Positions 39,497 to 49,588 of a DNA stretch of 49,588 bases are shown in pieces (positions within the stretch are counted from its first letter, which is position 1; each line of letters opens with the position of its first letter). The translations under genes were made by a program, and so were the position numbers. Under the pieces are notes generated by a model. The model saw only the letters and a program-made list of their open reading frames with translations. It made no database searches and was not told where the DNA came from. The stretch comes from Planctomycetota bacterium (GTDB lineage Bacteria > Planctomycetota > Planctomycetia > Gemmatales > Gemmataceae): positions 1-49,588 of the forward strand of contig JAIOPV010000001.1 of NCBI GenBank assembly GCA_021413735.1, read 5' to 3'.

Positions 39497-41227
39497 TCAG
39501 GGTTTGCCGAGGAGAAGACTCAACTGACGCGGCGACGGAGTTTGCCACGGCGCGTGCGGCAGAGTGGGCCTGGGGCTCACTCCAACTCCGATCGGGGCTT
39601 GTGCACGGGAAGTGGTTCCGGGAACCCCCGAGGGAGCAGGCGCGAAGGGCGGGTCGTTCGGAAGCCTCGCCCCAGACCTCACGACATAGGCGCCGCTCGG
39701 CGTGGAGATGATGACCTGCGGGCTCGCCTCGCCGCGAACGCGTTTCTCCTCCAGTGCGTACTCCGAATAACGCAGCGCTCGCAATTCGTTCGGGCTCAGG
39801 GGAACGCCCGGTCGCGGCAGGATGGGGAGTTCCGGCACGACAACCGGAGCAGCTGGCCGAGTTACGATGTCTGCGTTCAAGACCTCCCGATCGCGTGCCT
39901 GCACCCACTGCCGGAGGTGACCTGTCGTGAGCCCCGGATCGACCGCACGCAACACCGCGACAACACCAGCGAAGTACGCCGCCGCGTTGGACGCCCCGGC
40001 AGTCTCTTCGCCATTGCTGAACCGTGCGACCGATTCGGACACGATGACATCGGGCTTCACCCGACCGTCGGCTGTGGGGCCGGTCGCGGACTCAAACATC
40101 GTGTCACCGATTGCGAGAACCCCAGCGTGATCGGCTGGCGGGTAAATCTCGCCCCCACGGGTCGCGTCCAGGAACTCGATCGCAGGGAGCATCTTGCCCG
40201 TGTCGGGGTCGCGAATCGGTGTCTCTCGCACGGGAGTGAGGAGCAACCGGATGCGATCGCGTGGCCCGAAGTTCGCAGCCCGTGCCCGGATGCGGATGCG
40301 GTACTCCTGTCCCGCCTCGCACGCCGGCAGATCCGTCAGCGTCAGCCGCTCTCGCGGGTTCTTGCTCTCGCCATCACCGGCCACACGCCCTGGCCCAACC
40401 TGCGTGAGTTTGCACTCCCCCACCACCCGACCTTGCGAGTCCTCGACGATCAGATCCAGATCCTTCTCGGTGCCCGCGTCCTCGGCATCCTGGTAGTCGT
40501 TCCAGGTCAGCGTCAGCGTGAGGGCGTTCTCGTCGAGTCGGTTGCGGAACCGGAGTGCGGTCTGCGTGGCACCGAAGCGGAGGAAGCCGTTTGGGCCGAC
40601 ATCCACCCGGCCGTTGTACACCGCCCCGCCACAGTTCCCGGTCGCGTTCACCCAGATGATGCCGGCCGCCAGGGCCGCATCCACCGCAACGTTGATCGGC
40701 CCCCGCCCGTCGTAGTTCCCCGCACCCTCGAACGTGCCACTGAACAGGATCACGTCCACCTTCTGTTCGATGGCGTATCGCACCGCTCGCCGGAACATCG
40801 TCGGTCCGTTCGCGTTCAAGAGGTAGAACTGCGGACCCTCCGGAGCGTTCCCGGTGGTGGCCCAAATGATTTGAGCCATGAGACGGCCGTGCGAGTTGCC
40901 TGGCAAGAGCGGCTTCTGAAACTCCGGGTCGCCCAGTGAGAATCGCTTGATGAAGCCTGGGTCGTAATCCTCGACCACGACGGCGTTCGCGGGCAGGTAA
41001 GGCCGCTTTCCATCAACACCGTCAAAGCCCGAGTCGAGGACTGCGACCTTGATATTCTTGATCCCGGGCACCACCGCGTAATTCGGGAGAAGACCCAGTT
41101 TCCGTCTGGCGTCGTCCGGCTTAACCACACGGGCGACCACAGTCGGGCGGGGTTGCTCGGCGACGATCGGCAAGCCGCACATCAAGGCGACAACAACGCA
41201 CGCGATGGGCCGAATCGGGAATTGCAT
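39497..41227 (-). CDS. Subtilisin-like (S8) serine protease
   Basis: 576 aa from ATG 41227 with a signal peptide (IACVVVALMCGLPIVAE). Catalytic Asp in VAVLDSGFDG (D65), His in NSHGRLMAQI (H113), oxyanion Asn in NATGN (N198) and Ser in TAGASNAAAYFAG (S413). The His and Ser motifs differ from the classic HGTHVAG and GTSMAAP, so specificity may be unusual. An about 120-residue insert (220-340) looks like a jelly-roll/proprotein-type beta domain. A Pro-rich C-terminal tail follows. Convergent with DUF1501. Confidence 0.8.
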   Translation of the reverse strand: MQFPIRPIACVVVALMCGLPIVAEQPRPTVVARVVKPDDARRKLGLLPNYAVVPGIKNIKVAVLDSGFDGVDGKRPYLPANAVVVEDYDPGFIKRFSLGDPEFQKPLLPGNSHGRLMAQIIWATTGNAPEGPQFYLLNANGPTMFRRAVRYAIEQKVDVILFSGTFEGAGNYDGRGPINVAVDAALAAGIIWVNATGNCGGAVYNGRVDVGPNGFLRFGATQTALRFRNRLDENALTLTLTWNDYQDAEDAGTEKDLDLIVEDSQGRVVGECKLTQVGPGRVAGDGESKNPRERLTLTDLPACEAGQEYRIRIRARAANFGPRDRIRLLLTPVRETPIRDPDTGKMLPAIEFLDATRGGEIYPPADHAGVLAIGDTMFESATGPTADGRVKPDVIVSESVARFSNGEETAGASNAAAYFAGVVAVLRAVDPGLTTGHLRQWVQARDREVLNADIVTRPAAPVVVPELPILPRPGVPLSPNELRALRYSEYALEEKRVRGEASPQVIISTPSGAYVVRSGARLPNDPPFAPAPSGVPGTTSRAQAPIGVGVSPRPTLPHAPWQTPSPRQLSLLLGKP

Positions 41228-41301
41228 GGTTACTGCCGGGTGAAGTGCGAAGGTGCGAAGTGCGGGAGTTGGTCCGGCGTTGGCCACCGGACCGGGTGCG
41301 C

Positions 41302-41694
41302 TCACCAGTACCAGCCGTAGCCGACCGGATAGCCGAAGCCGTATCCGAAGCCGCCGAAGGGGGTGGGATAACCCCACCCTCCGTAGCCGAAACTGCGGTA
41401 GGTGTAGAACCCAGGCGAGAAGCCCCAGCCACCGAAGCCGAATCGACCGTAAGCGAACGCTGGTGAGTAGCCGCCCCAGCCGAAGACTGGTCGATAGCCC
41501 CAGCCGCCGCGCCAGTAGTGGGCCTGCTGCAGCGATTCGCGGTCCATCTCGGCGCTCGCAACGTGCTTCGTAGCCCCATCGGACTTCGCCGCAACGCTTC
41601 CCTTACCCGGTGCCGCTTCGCGGTCGAGTTCACCGGCCTGTGTTGTCGCGGTCAAGCCGACAAACGCCAGACCACAGACGATGGCTCGCAACAT
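41302..41694 (-). CDS. Secreted Gly/Tyr/Phe-rich protein
   Basis: 130 aa from ATG 41694 (GAGGAA upstream), with a signal peptide (AIVCGLAFVGLTATTQAGE). A charged spacer is followed by a tail built of GGWGYRP, GWGGYSP, FGFGGWGFSP, FGYGGWGYP-type repeats ending in WYW. Such tails make flexible, sticky surface or matrix proteins; no family is assigned. The open frame extends upstream to 42162, but codons before 41694 lack these features. Confidence 0.7.
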   Translation of the reverse strand: MLRAIVCGLAFVGLTATTQAGELDREAAPGKGSVAAKSDGATKHVASAEMDRESLQQAHYWRGGWGYRPVFGWGGYSPAFAYGRFGFGGWGFSPGFYTYRSFGYGGWGYPTPFGGFGYGFGYPVGYGWYW

Positions 41695-42280
41695 AAACGG
41701 TTCCTCTTCGGTTGCGCGATAGATCAAGCCCCACTCCCGCAAGGGGATTATATGCTCATTCACGGGCATGGCGGCCGCGTCGCAGCTGATCGCCCGGCGG
41801 CACCGGTTACTTCTTCGGTGCCGCGACTTTGCAAGCGGGATCCTCGGCGTCGCTTCGCCCGTCTCAACGACGGGGTGCAGAAACAAGTACTTCCACACTT
41901 CCTCGTGGATGAACTTTCCGTCCGGACCCTTCGCAGCACCGCCACCGGGAACCACGACGGTGTGGGCGCGGTTGGCGTCGTTCTTCACCTCGCACGTTGA
42001 GGTTAACCGTCGGGTGTTCCCAAATGGTTGCTTGCTGTCTTCGACATTGACGATCGGCCCGTGTTTGTTAAGGATCGGCCGATCAGTAACTTCCCGGTTT
42101 GGACTGAGCAAGATATAGAATCCGGAGCAGGACAGGAAAGAATCCGCAGGGTCGCACGCCATGTCAGCAACATTTCCCTATCCGCGTGATGTCGAGGCAT
42201 CCATGCGTGCTTTGTGAGGTGCTGACGATTCGACGGACAGCCCAACTGCTTAAGATGGTCATCGCGAGAGGAGTTCGACG
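41695..42280. other. Gap without a supported gene
   Basis: 586 bp. The minus frame remains open from 42162 and has fragments that look once coding (KNDANRAHTVVVPGGGAAK, then FIHEEVWKYLFLHP) but no start with a ribosome site and no family, so it may be a gene relic. The right edge (about 42210-42280) is the IS3 remnant's leader. Confidence 0.4.
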
Positions 42281-42703
42281 ATGCCTCGAAAAGCGACCCC
42301 ACCAGCACCGACCAACGCTCGACGAAAGTTCACAGAAGAGTTCCGACGCCAAGCCATCCAGATGATCCTCGATGGGCACACGGCGACCAGTGTGGCCCAA
42401 CGGCTCGGCATCGACCCCACCCTCCTTTACAAGTGGAAGGCCCGACAACTCGAACATGCTGGACCCGTTGCTTCGACTCTTGAGGACCGCGTCCAGCAGC
42501 TCGAGGCCGAGTTGCTCCGCGTCACCCGCGAGCGAGACGTGCTAAAAAGGCACTCGCCATTTTCGGCCGCAACGAGTGAGCGACGTCTACGCCGCAGTCG
42601 AGGCCATCGCTCAGGACACGAGCCTTCCCACGGTCACGATCTGCGACGTCCTCGAAGTGAGTCGCTCGGCGTACTACGACTGGCTCACGCGTGAACCCGG
42701 CGA
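42281..42703 (+). pseudogene. IS3-family transposase remnant (orfA frameshifted, orfB truncated)
   Basis: ATG 42281 (GAGGAG upstream) opens RKFTEEFRRQAIQMILDGHT and VAQRLGIDPTLLYKWKARQ, an IS3 orfA HTH, then a leucine-zipper (EDRVQQLEAELLRVTRERD). At AAAAA (42544-42548) the frame slips: one more A would give VLKKALAIFGRNE and a TGA at 42577-42579 overlapping the orfB start GTG 42576. orfB (SDVYAAVEAIAQDT, LEVSRSAYYDWLTREPG) ends after about 42 codons near 42703, without its DDE domain. The copy is dead. Confidence 0.85.
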
Positions 42704-43047
42704 CAGGTCAATAAACTCGATGCCCCAATCGGGGCGACCACAGAAGTCCGACGTGAAGCGCAACGTCGGACCGCAACAGAACCACTCATCCAGGCGGGCC
42801 GCTCGGATTTGATTGGCGAGTGTGAGGGACTCATCCCTGCGAATCCGCCGAAGGAAGCGATCGAAGCTCGACGGCGACAGGCGAACCGGACCGTCGAAGG
42901 CGACCCTGACGACGACCACCACCACAGTGGTGAACCCCGCGAAGGGGGAACAACTCGGTGAGCGCGGCGCAGGCCCGCCGAAGTCCACGGGCTATCGGCC
43001 GGGACGCAAAACGCAGAAACGGCGTTCGTGCAAGAAGCCGCGATAAC
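42704..43047. other. Gap after the IS3 remnant, no supported gene
   Basis: 344 bp. Both strands have open but low-complexity frames (a Thr run on plus, a Val run on minus, caused by a GAC/CAC-rich tract near 42908-42933). No start, family or repeat end of the IS could be fixed here. Confidence 0.4.
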
Positions 43048-44103
<1,056 letters not shown>

Positions 44104-44155
44104 TCACCCACACATGCCTCGCGAATCCAATGTTCCACATCCCCGGAGCCCTGTC

Positions 44156-45646
44156 GTGAAACTCTTCCTCTCAGCGGCGTGCGTGTTGGTGTCTCTAATG
44201 CCGTGTTTCGCTGCCGATGGCCCCGCTTCGGCCTTGCCACGAAGCAGCCCCGAAGCGCAGGGCGTCTCGTCAGAAGCGATCATGACCTTCATCGAAGCGG
44301 CTCCCAACTCCGGGATGCACGGGTTCGTCATGGTGCGGCACGGGCACGTCGTCGCGGAGGGTTGGTGGGCACCCTACGACGCCAAGACCCGCCACGAACT
44401 TTACTCGCTCAGCAAGAGCTTCACATCGACCGCGATCGGGCTGGCGATTGCCGACGGCAAGTTGAGCATCGACGACCCCGTGATGAAGTTCTTCACCGAC
44501 GACCTGCCGGCCGAGCCGAGCAACAACCTGAAAGCGATGCGGGTTCGCGACATTCTCTGCATGTCCACCGGGCACCAGACGGAACCGGCACGCACGCCGA
44601 CGGATCAGAACTGGGTGAAGACGTTCCTCGCGCATCCCGTTCCGTTCAAGCCCGGCACGCACTTCCTCTACAACACTTCGGCGACGTACATGCAGTCGGC
44701 GATTGTTCAGAAAGTGACGGGTAAGACCACGCTTGACTACCTCCGCCCGCGATTGTTCGAGCCGCTCGGCATCGAAGACCCGACCTGGGGAACGAGTCCG
44801 CAAGGGGTCACGCTCGGCGGATACGGGTTGAGCGTCCGCACGGAAGACATCGCCAAGTTCGGGCAGCTTTACTTGCAGAAGGGCAAGTGGGGCGAGAAAC
44901 AACTCGTGCCCGCCGCGTGGATCGAGGCCGCGACTGCTCGCCAAACATCGAACGGCAGCAATCCGGCCAGCGACTGGGATCAAGGCTACGGCTACCAGTT
45001 CTGGCGTTGCCGACACAACGCCTACCGCGGCGACGGGGCATTCGGGCAATACTGCGTGGTGCTTCCTGAGCAAGATGCAGTCATCGCGATCACGAGCGGC
45101 GTCAAGGACATGCAAGCCGTGATGAACCTCATCTGGGACAAGCTCCTTCCGGGAATGAAACCTGCGGCACTTCCCGCGAACGCTGACGCCGAGAAGAAAC
45201 TGCGAACACGGCTCGCGGGGCTTGTGATTCCGACCGTGGCTGCTTCCCCAACGGCGCGCATTCCCGAGGTCGTGTCCGGGAAGACGTTCACCTTCAAGGG
45301 GAATCCGCAGAAGCTCGATAGCGTCGAACTTGTCCTTGGCAAACCGACGGAACCGACAACGCTCGTGGTGAGTTTCAACGGCGGGGCCGAGCAGCGAATC
45401 GTCTGCGGTTTAGGAGAATGGAAGAAAGGTAAGGCCGCGTTCGGCGATCGCCCCGAGCAGACGATTGCCGCGTGCGGGGCGTGGACGGCCAACGACACGT
45501 TCACGGTTCAGATTTGCTTGCCCGAGACGCCGTTCATTTCGACCGTGACGCTGTCCTTCATTAAAGACCAGTTGGTGTACGAAGCCGTGTGGAATGTCGG
45601 ATTCGCGGGCCCCACGCAACCGCAACTCATGGGCGAGCACAAGTGA
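44156..45646 (+). CDS. Beta-lactamase-fold serine hydrolase (class C/DD-peptidase type)
   Basis: 496 aa from GTG 44156, chosen for the GGAG seven bases upstream and the signal peptide that follows (KLFLSAACVLVSLMPCF); the frame opens earlier at 44114. SLSK (S84 to K87) is the SxxK nucleophile motif and FLYNTSATYMQS the second motif. GYGLSVRTEDIAKFGQLYL is typical of the family. About 130 residues after the core form a beta domain of a DUF3471-like style. Such enzymes act as esterases, DD-peptidases or amidases; resistance to beta-lactams should not be assumed. Confidence 0.85.
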   Translation: MKLFLSAACVLVSLMPCFAADGPASALPRSSPEAQGVSSEAIMTFIEAAPNSGMHGFVMVRHGHVVAEGWWAPYDAKTRHELYSLSKSFTSTAIGLAIADGKLSIDDPVMKFFTDDLPAEPSNNLKAMRVRDILCMSTGHQTEPARTPTDQNWVKTFLAHPVPFKPGTHFLYNTSATYMQSAIVQKVTGKTTLDYLRPRLFEPLGIEDPTWGTSPQGVTLGGYGLSVRTEDIAKFGQLYLQKGKWGEKQLVPAAWIEAATARQTSNGSNPASDWDQGYGYQFWRCRHNAYRGDGAFGQYCVVLPEQDAVIAITSGVKDMQAVMNLIWDKLLPGMKPAALPANADAEKKLRTRLAGLVIPTVAASPTARIPEVVSGKTFTFKGNPQKLDSVELVLGKPTEPTTLVVSFNGGAEQRIVCGLGEWKKGKAAFGDRPEQTIAACGAWTANDTFTVQICLPETPFISTVTLSFIKDQLVYEAVWNVGFAGPTQPQLMGEHK

Positions 45647-45774
45647 ACTCCGTGCCTGGATGAACCAAGTCTGCCAGCCGCGTGTCGGGAGAAGGTGAGA
45701 CGCGGCTGGCCCTGGTCAAGCAACTCGATCGTCGCTGTCACGTTCCATCCCATTTCCCACAGAGGAGAGCAGTC

Positions 45775-48312
45775 ATGCTCAACGCGAAAGCTTTCCACAA
45801 TTCCCGGTCGGACGGATTCGGCGTTCTGGAAATCGCCAGCGACAAGCCCAAGCCATCCGCGCCGCGACGATTTGTGCCGCTCAAACGTACCGACCTCGCA
45901 GGCAACGTTGCCGGACCACTCGCCACGCTCACGCTCACCCAAACCTTCGCACTCTCGGAACCGCAGGCAGTGATCGAGGCTCTCTACCGCTTCCCACTTC
46001 CAGGCGATGCGGCCGTGACCGGCGTTCGCGTGCAGTTCGGGGATGTCGAGATTCACACGACGCTGAAGGAGCGGGGCACGGCGGAGGCCGATTACAAGGA
46101 AGCGAAACGAACCGGGCGGCAGGCGGCACTCGTCACTCGCGAATCCCCCGACGTGTTCACGCTGGCCATCGCTGGTATCCGCGCTGGTGAAGACATTGTC
46201 GTTCGCACTGAGTATGTCCAGGTCGCCCGAGCTGAGGGTGCGGGTTGGTCGCTACGGGTCCCGCTGACGACAGCCCCGCGGTACATTCGCGCCGACGAAA
46301 CCACTTCGCGTCACGCGGCCGGTCAACCGCTGGCACTCCTCCGCGACCCCGGCCACCGCTTCGCCCTCGACCTCCGGTTCGCCGACGCCGACGGCATTGC
46401 CAGTAGTACGCATGCGATTGCTGTCGAAGGTGACCGTGTTCAGCTCCGCGATGGTGAGGTCATTCCCGACCGCGATTGCGTTCTCACCTGGAGGCCGAAA
46501 ACCGAGGATCGCCCGGCTCTTCGACTGTGGACGCACGCCGACCCCGTCACCGGGAAAGCGTATTTCCTCGCGCTGTGTTCGCCACCGAAGTTTACGAGTG
46601 GGAAGAAGTTGCCCCGCGAAGTGGTTCTGCTCGTCGATCACTCCGGTTCGATGGAGGGGGCGAAGTGGGAGGCAACGGACTGGGCGGTCGAGCGGTTCCT
46701 CGCGGGGCTGAACGAACACGATTCGTTCGCGCTGGGGTTATTTCACACCACAACGAAATGGTTCGCCCAGCGACCACGGAAGGCGACGCAGGACGCGGTG
46801 CGGGAAGCAGTCGCGTTCCTTCGGCAGAACCGCGACGCTGGAGGCACGGAACTCGGCGTGGCACTGGAACAAGCACTTGATCGGGCCCGTGTCGCAGAGA
46901 CGCCATCACGCCATGTGCTGATCCTCACCGATGCGGAAGTGAGCGACGCTGGGCGTGTTCTCCGGTTGGCGGACAACGAGCGAGAAAAGCCGGACCGCCG
47001 GCGTGTGAGCGTACTGTGCATCGACTCGGCACCGAACTCGGCCTTGGCAAGCGAACTGGCTGAACGCGGCGGCGGCGTTTCTCGGTTTCTCACGAGCAAC
47101 CCTGACGAAGACGACGTGACCACGGCACTCGATGAAGTGCTCGCGGACTGGTCCGCGCCCGTGCTCACCGGGCTGACATTAGAAGTGAATCGCGCCGGCG
47201 TGGAAGCTGCGGAACGAACCGTGGCGTTGCTCGTTCCTGGCCCCGCGAGTGCGATCGACATCGGTGATCTTCCAGCCGGGCGGCCCGTGTGGGTGATTGG
47301 CCGCGTGCCGCTGGGCAGCGAGCTGCTTTCGTTCCGGCTGCGCACGGGTGCGGAAACTGTGGCCGAGCATCGCGTCGAAATCGGGAACACGGCACCGGGA
47401 CTGAAGTCGCTCTTCGGTGCCGATCGCGTTCGTCGGCTGGAGTATCTCATGCACGCCAACCACCCAGCCGAGGAACTTCACGCGGCACTGGCGAGACTGG
47501 GCTACGACACCCATTCGCCAGGTGCGGCCAAGGTGTACGCGGAGAACGCCCGTGACGCGGCTTCGCCGGTCGTGCGGGACCTCCTCATCCGTGAATCGTT
47601 GGCGGCCAGCGTTCCTTGTTCGGAGACGGCGTTTGTCGCGGTGCGAAGCGAGATCGGGCAACCTGTGACCGAGACGCGGATCGTCGCGAACGCGCAGCCC
47701 CACGGCTGGTACGACAACATCTCGCGTGGTGGCGGTGTGGGTCGTGCGGGCGCGGGCGCGATCTTCAGCGCGTGCCTCTCGGCACCTGCGCCAGATGCGG
47801 CAGACGTTGAATCGGTCGATTCGATGCTCGTCAACTTCGAGTCCGACACGCTCGACGACGAACACGACGACGCGGATGACGGGAACACGACGACGGACTT
47901 CGACCCGCAGGAACGCTTCTACAGGTCGGTCCCCGATCCGCCACCGCAGCGTCGCTCGCCGCCGAGCGGCCTCCGCGTTTCCGTTAAGGGCGGCCAGCAC
48001 GCAACTGCGGCCCGGGCCGTGATCTTCGACGGGGCAATCGCTCACGCTGGGCGATTTGCGTTCCTCTCGGTCACGTTCGCGGACAAGACCATCACCGGGG
48101 ACACGCTCGACCAAGAGTTGACGCTGCTCCTGTTTGTCGGCGATTTCGCGGCGCCTCGGGCGCGGGTGAAGCTGGCCGATGTGCTTCGCCAGGGCGGCCG
48201 TCGCCCGCTGAACCTGCGACACGACGTGGGGCAACCGGTACGGCTCACGCTCGAAGACCCGTCCGGGGCGTGGTCTGCTGGCGTGCCCGCACTAGAGATC
48301 GTGCTCGGGTAA
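45775..48312 (+). CDS. VIT-domain and von Willebrand A domain protein
   Basis: 845 aa from ATG 45775 (AGAGGAGAG upstream). The VIT domain is at about 30-160 (LTLTQTFALSEPQAVIEALY, RFPLPGDAAVTGVRVQFGD, DYKEAKRTGRQAALV). The vWA domain starts at about 280 with VVLLVDHSGSMEGAKWEA (MIDAS DxSxS), continues with DAGGTELGVALEQAL and ends with VLILTDAEVSD. An Asp-rich acidic linker (about 690-710) precedes a beta C-terminus. There is no signal peptide, so it may be cytosolic, unlike many vWA surface proteins. Resembles inter-alpha-trypsin-inhibitor-like bacterial proteins; partners unknown. Confidence 0.85.
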   Translation: MLNAKAFHNSRSDGFGVLEIASDKPKPSAPRRFVPLKRTDLAGNVAGPLATLTLTQTFALSEPQAVIEALYRFPLPGDAAVTGVRVQFGDVEIHTTLKERGTAEADYKEAKRTGRQAALVTRESPDVFTLAIAGIRAGEDIVVRTEYVQVARAEGAGWSLRVPLTTAPRYIRADETTSRHAAGQPLALLRDPGHRFALDLRFADADGIASSTHAIAVEGDRVQLRDGEVIPDRDCVLTWRPKTEDRPALRLWTHADPVTGKAYFLALCSPPKFTSGKKLPREVVLLVDHSGSMEGAKWEATDWAVERFLAGLNEHDSFALGLFHTTTKWFAQRPRKATQDAVREAVAFLRQNRDAGGTELGVALEQALDRARVAETPSRHVLILTDAEVSDAGRVLRLADNEREKPDRRRVSVLCIDSAPNSALASELAERGGGVSRFLTSNPDEDDVTTALDEVLADWSAPVLTGLTLEVNRAGVEAAERTVALLVPGPASAIDIGDLPAGRPVWVIGRVPLGSELLSFRLRTGAETVAEHRVEIGNTAPGLKSLFGADRVRRLEYLMHANHPAEELHAALARLGYDTHSPGAAKVYAENARDAASPVVRDLLIRESLAASVPCSETAFVAVRSEIGQPVTETRIVANAQPHGWYDNISRGGGVGRAGAGAIFSACLSAPAPDAADVESVDSMLVNFESDTLDDEHDDADDGNTTTDFDPQERFYRSVPDPPPQRRSPPSGLRVSVKGGQHATAARAVIFDGAIAHAGRFAFLSVTFADKTITGDTLDQELTLLLFVGDFAAPRARVKLADVLRQGGRRPLNLRHDVGQPVRLTLEDPSGAWSAGVPALEIVLG

Positions 48313-48395
48313 ATTCACCCCGACAGCCGGGGTTCGCAGGCCAAGGTACTCTCCTCTTCGGGTGGCGAGCATCCTTGCTCTGGTCGAGCTTCTAC

Positions 48396-49256
48396 CTACA
48401 CCGCGACCGGTATCGGTCTCGCCATGTACAGACATACAGCCACGATGTCGTCGATAGCGAACGGGCATCCGGCGGTATCGCGAGCTGCCTGCTCCTCTTC
48501 ACGCTGCCGTTGACGTTCGATGGCCCGCTCGTCTTCCTTTTCCCTGCTCAGGACACTCCGCCGAACCCGTTCACCAAATCCGCTCGGGGGCTTCTGCACC
48601 GGTGCCGGAGGTGAGGCTGGCACTTGGAGCGTGCCCAGCACGATGACGCCAAGCCGAAGGACGATGTTGTCGCCGACCGTCTCCAACCTTCCGATCTCCA
48701 CTGGGTTCAGCGGATTGCGTCGGAGGCGAACACCGCAAAGTTTACCGAGGATGAGATCCAACCGATGGGTCCACTCCAGTGACGTCTCCGTCAACAAGAG
48801 GTCTCCCGCTGCGAGCTTCCATTCAGCGATACCAATCAGAGGTGACGACACTGGAAGTTCCAGCCAATAGCGCGTGACCTGATAAAGCGAGTCCGGGAGC
48901 AGGTGACGGGCTCCGGTGAGGAGGTGTGGACATGTCGTCGGCGGTCCAGGCAGCACGACGGACGATACCGGGAGCGTCCCCGTCGTGTCCGGCTTGAATT
49001 GGTCGCCTTCGCCGTCTGCTGCCCAACGGGGATTGATCCCTGGAATCGAGCCGATGCGGGCCATCAAGTTCTTCGTGGGCGGCTGAACTTCTCGGAGGAC
49101 GATGCTGATGAGTGCCCGCGTCACCCCCAGGGCGGCAGCGAGTTGTGATTGGTTCCCCTCGTATTTCTCGTCCAACACGCGAACGATTCTCGCGCGTGCC
49201 GCGGTTTGCCAACGGTCTTTCTGCGGGTTTGATTTTTTCGGCACGGGAGCTTTCAC
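48396..49256 (-). CDS. XRE-type helix-turn-helix transcriptional regulator
   Basis: 286 aa from GTG 49256, which sits just downstream of the promoter at 49285-49313; the frame opens further upstream without homology. Residues about 32-60 (YEGNQSQLAAALGVTRALIS, then VLREVQPPTKNLMARIGSI) form the XRE HTH. After it come SPLIGIAEWKLAAGDLLLTE and a LexA/C1-like beta segment, then a charged C-terminal helix (REKEDERAIERQRQREEEQ). A repressor-type regulator is likely. It is divergent from the frameshifted HTH gene. Confidence 0.65.
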   Translation of the reverse strand: MKAPVPKKSNPQKDRWQTAARARIVRVLDEKYEGNQSQLAAALGVTRALISIVLREVQPPTKNLMARIGSIPGINPRWAADGEGDQFKPDTTGTLPVSSVVLPGPPTTCPHLLTGARHLLPDSLYQVTRYWLELPVSSPLIGIAEWKLAAGDLLLTETSLEWTHRLDLILGKLCGVRLRRNPLNPVEIGRLETVGDNIVLRLGVIVLGTLQVPASPPAPVQKPPSGFGERVRRSVLSREKEDERAIERQRQREEEQAARDTAGCPFAIDDIVAVCLYMARPIPVAV

Positions 49257-49284
49257 GGTCGGATGCTCTGGACTCGGCAAAGGC

Positions 49285-49313
49285 AATGTAATAATATGTA
49301 AATAAGTTGTCAA
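49285..49313 (-). promoter_or_regulatory. Sigma-70-like promoter of the XRE regulator
   Basis: On the minus strand, TTGACA (49313-49308), a 17-base AT-rich spacer and TACATT (49290-49285) make a near-consensus promoter 29 bases upstream of the GTG start. The AT-rich stretch stands out from its GC-rich setting. Confidence 0.6.
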
Positions 49314-49347
49314 TATGCAAATTGGCGAGCCCCTGTGGAGGCGAACG

Positions 49348-49453
49348 ATGGCGAAGCTCGCAGTGCGGCAGGTTGCCGAAAGGCTCGGGGTGTCGGAGAG
49401 AGAGCCTGGTTTATCAGTGGTGTAGCGAACGGCGGCTCGCCCACCTTCGGCTA
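49348..49453 (+). pseudogene. Frameshifted excisionase-type HTH gene
   Basis: ATG 49348 opens MAKLAVRQVAERLGVSE and meets a stop (VV then TAG) soon after. The rest of the HTH (SLVYQWCSERRLAHLRL) lies in the next frame. The break falls in the AGAGAGAG run at about 49396-49403, a slippage-prone site. The type is the excisionase/helix-turn-helix family common at the left end of planctomycete elements. 49454-49588 shows no further gene within the window. Confidence 0.65.
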
Positions 49454-49588
49454 GTGTCGTCGGCAGCAAAAGCTGCACTGAATTCGGGATGCCTGCTATG
49501 CTGAAACGATCCTCGGTTTTGGCGTATGAGGTGCCTGTGTATGCGTGGACGCAGACCCGAGGGGTTGACTCTCTCCACCACCGCCACC

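Noticed and set aside
41695-42162. N-terminal extension of the Gly/Tyr-rich protein to 286 aa
   Set aside because: The ATG at 41694 has a ribosome site and a signal peptide right after it; the upstream codons look like an unrelated relic.
44156-45646. Antibiotic-resistance beta-lactamase
   Set aside because: The fold and SxxK motif are shared with many esterases and peptidases, and nothing specific to resistance enzymes is visible.

Overview
The window reads as GC-rich chromosome of a planctomycete of the Gemmata/Gemmataceae type. The evidence is the PSCyt1/DUF1549/DUF1553 (PSD1) gene followed by a DUF1501 Tat-exported partner (35350-39406), a DUF4058 protein, lineage-type paralogues beginning MTE-EW (1-147, 22038-22838), an HzsA-related dihaem protein and many large secreted proteins. 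No species is named because no search was possible.

Region A (about 1-16022) is an integrated, phage-like element. A tyrosine integrase (14503-15879) lies 70 bp from the 3' end of a tRNA-Arg(TCT) gene (15949-16022, minus), with phased repeats in the gap. To its left is a long minus-strand gene train: AAA+ ATPase, a 340-aa protein with a possible winged-helix C-terminus, two excisionase/AlpA-like HTH proteins, a 1434-aa replication protein, several small proteins, a half-HKD phospholipase-D-like nuclease, two Cys-rich mini-proteins, terminase small subunit, a terminase large subunit split over two frames, a clamp-like protein, a sigma-like factor and a hydrophobic tape-measure-like protein. 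A convergent plus-strand gene encodes a superinfection-immunity membrane protein. The left att site was not found and probably lies outside the window. The central item is the 1434-aa protein. It joins an AEP primase-polymerase, a DUF3987 primase-helicase-type ATPase, a DnaQ-like 3'-5' exonuclease and a family-A DNA polymerase in one chain, with all the key motifs visible. Its two linkers carry three perfect copies of a 29-bp sequence, one of them inverted.

Region B (16023-20692) is ordinary chromosome: a fosmidomycin-resistance-type MFS transporter, an RNA 2',3'-cyclic phosphodiesterase, a PfkB kinase, an unknown protein and a MaoC hot-dog protein, with a MITE-like inverted-repeat element and a 21-bp phased tandem repeat in the gaps.

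Region C (20692-27660) is a scrambled accessory island. A complete thioesterase gene and two 5'-end fragments of the same family, each with its upstream region, are interleaved with an Imm11/DUF1629-like gene, an MTE-EW paralogue, a truncated DUF4058 gene, an AT-rich HUH Rep-like gene, two serine recombinases meeting tail to tail, and a truncated Sel1-repeat gene.

Region D (27775-48312) holds secreted and catabolic planctomycete genes: HzsA-related dihaem protein, kelch/FnIII protein, esterase-like hydrolase, PSD1 plus DUF1501, subtilisin-like protease, Gly/Tyr-rich protein, IS3 remnant, aldo/keto reductase, beta-lactamase-fold hydrolase and VIT-VWA protein.

Region E (48396-49588) holds an XRE-type regulator behind a good sigma-70-like promoter, and a frameshifted excisionase-type HTH gene that may mark the start of another mobile element.
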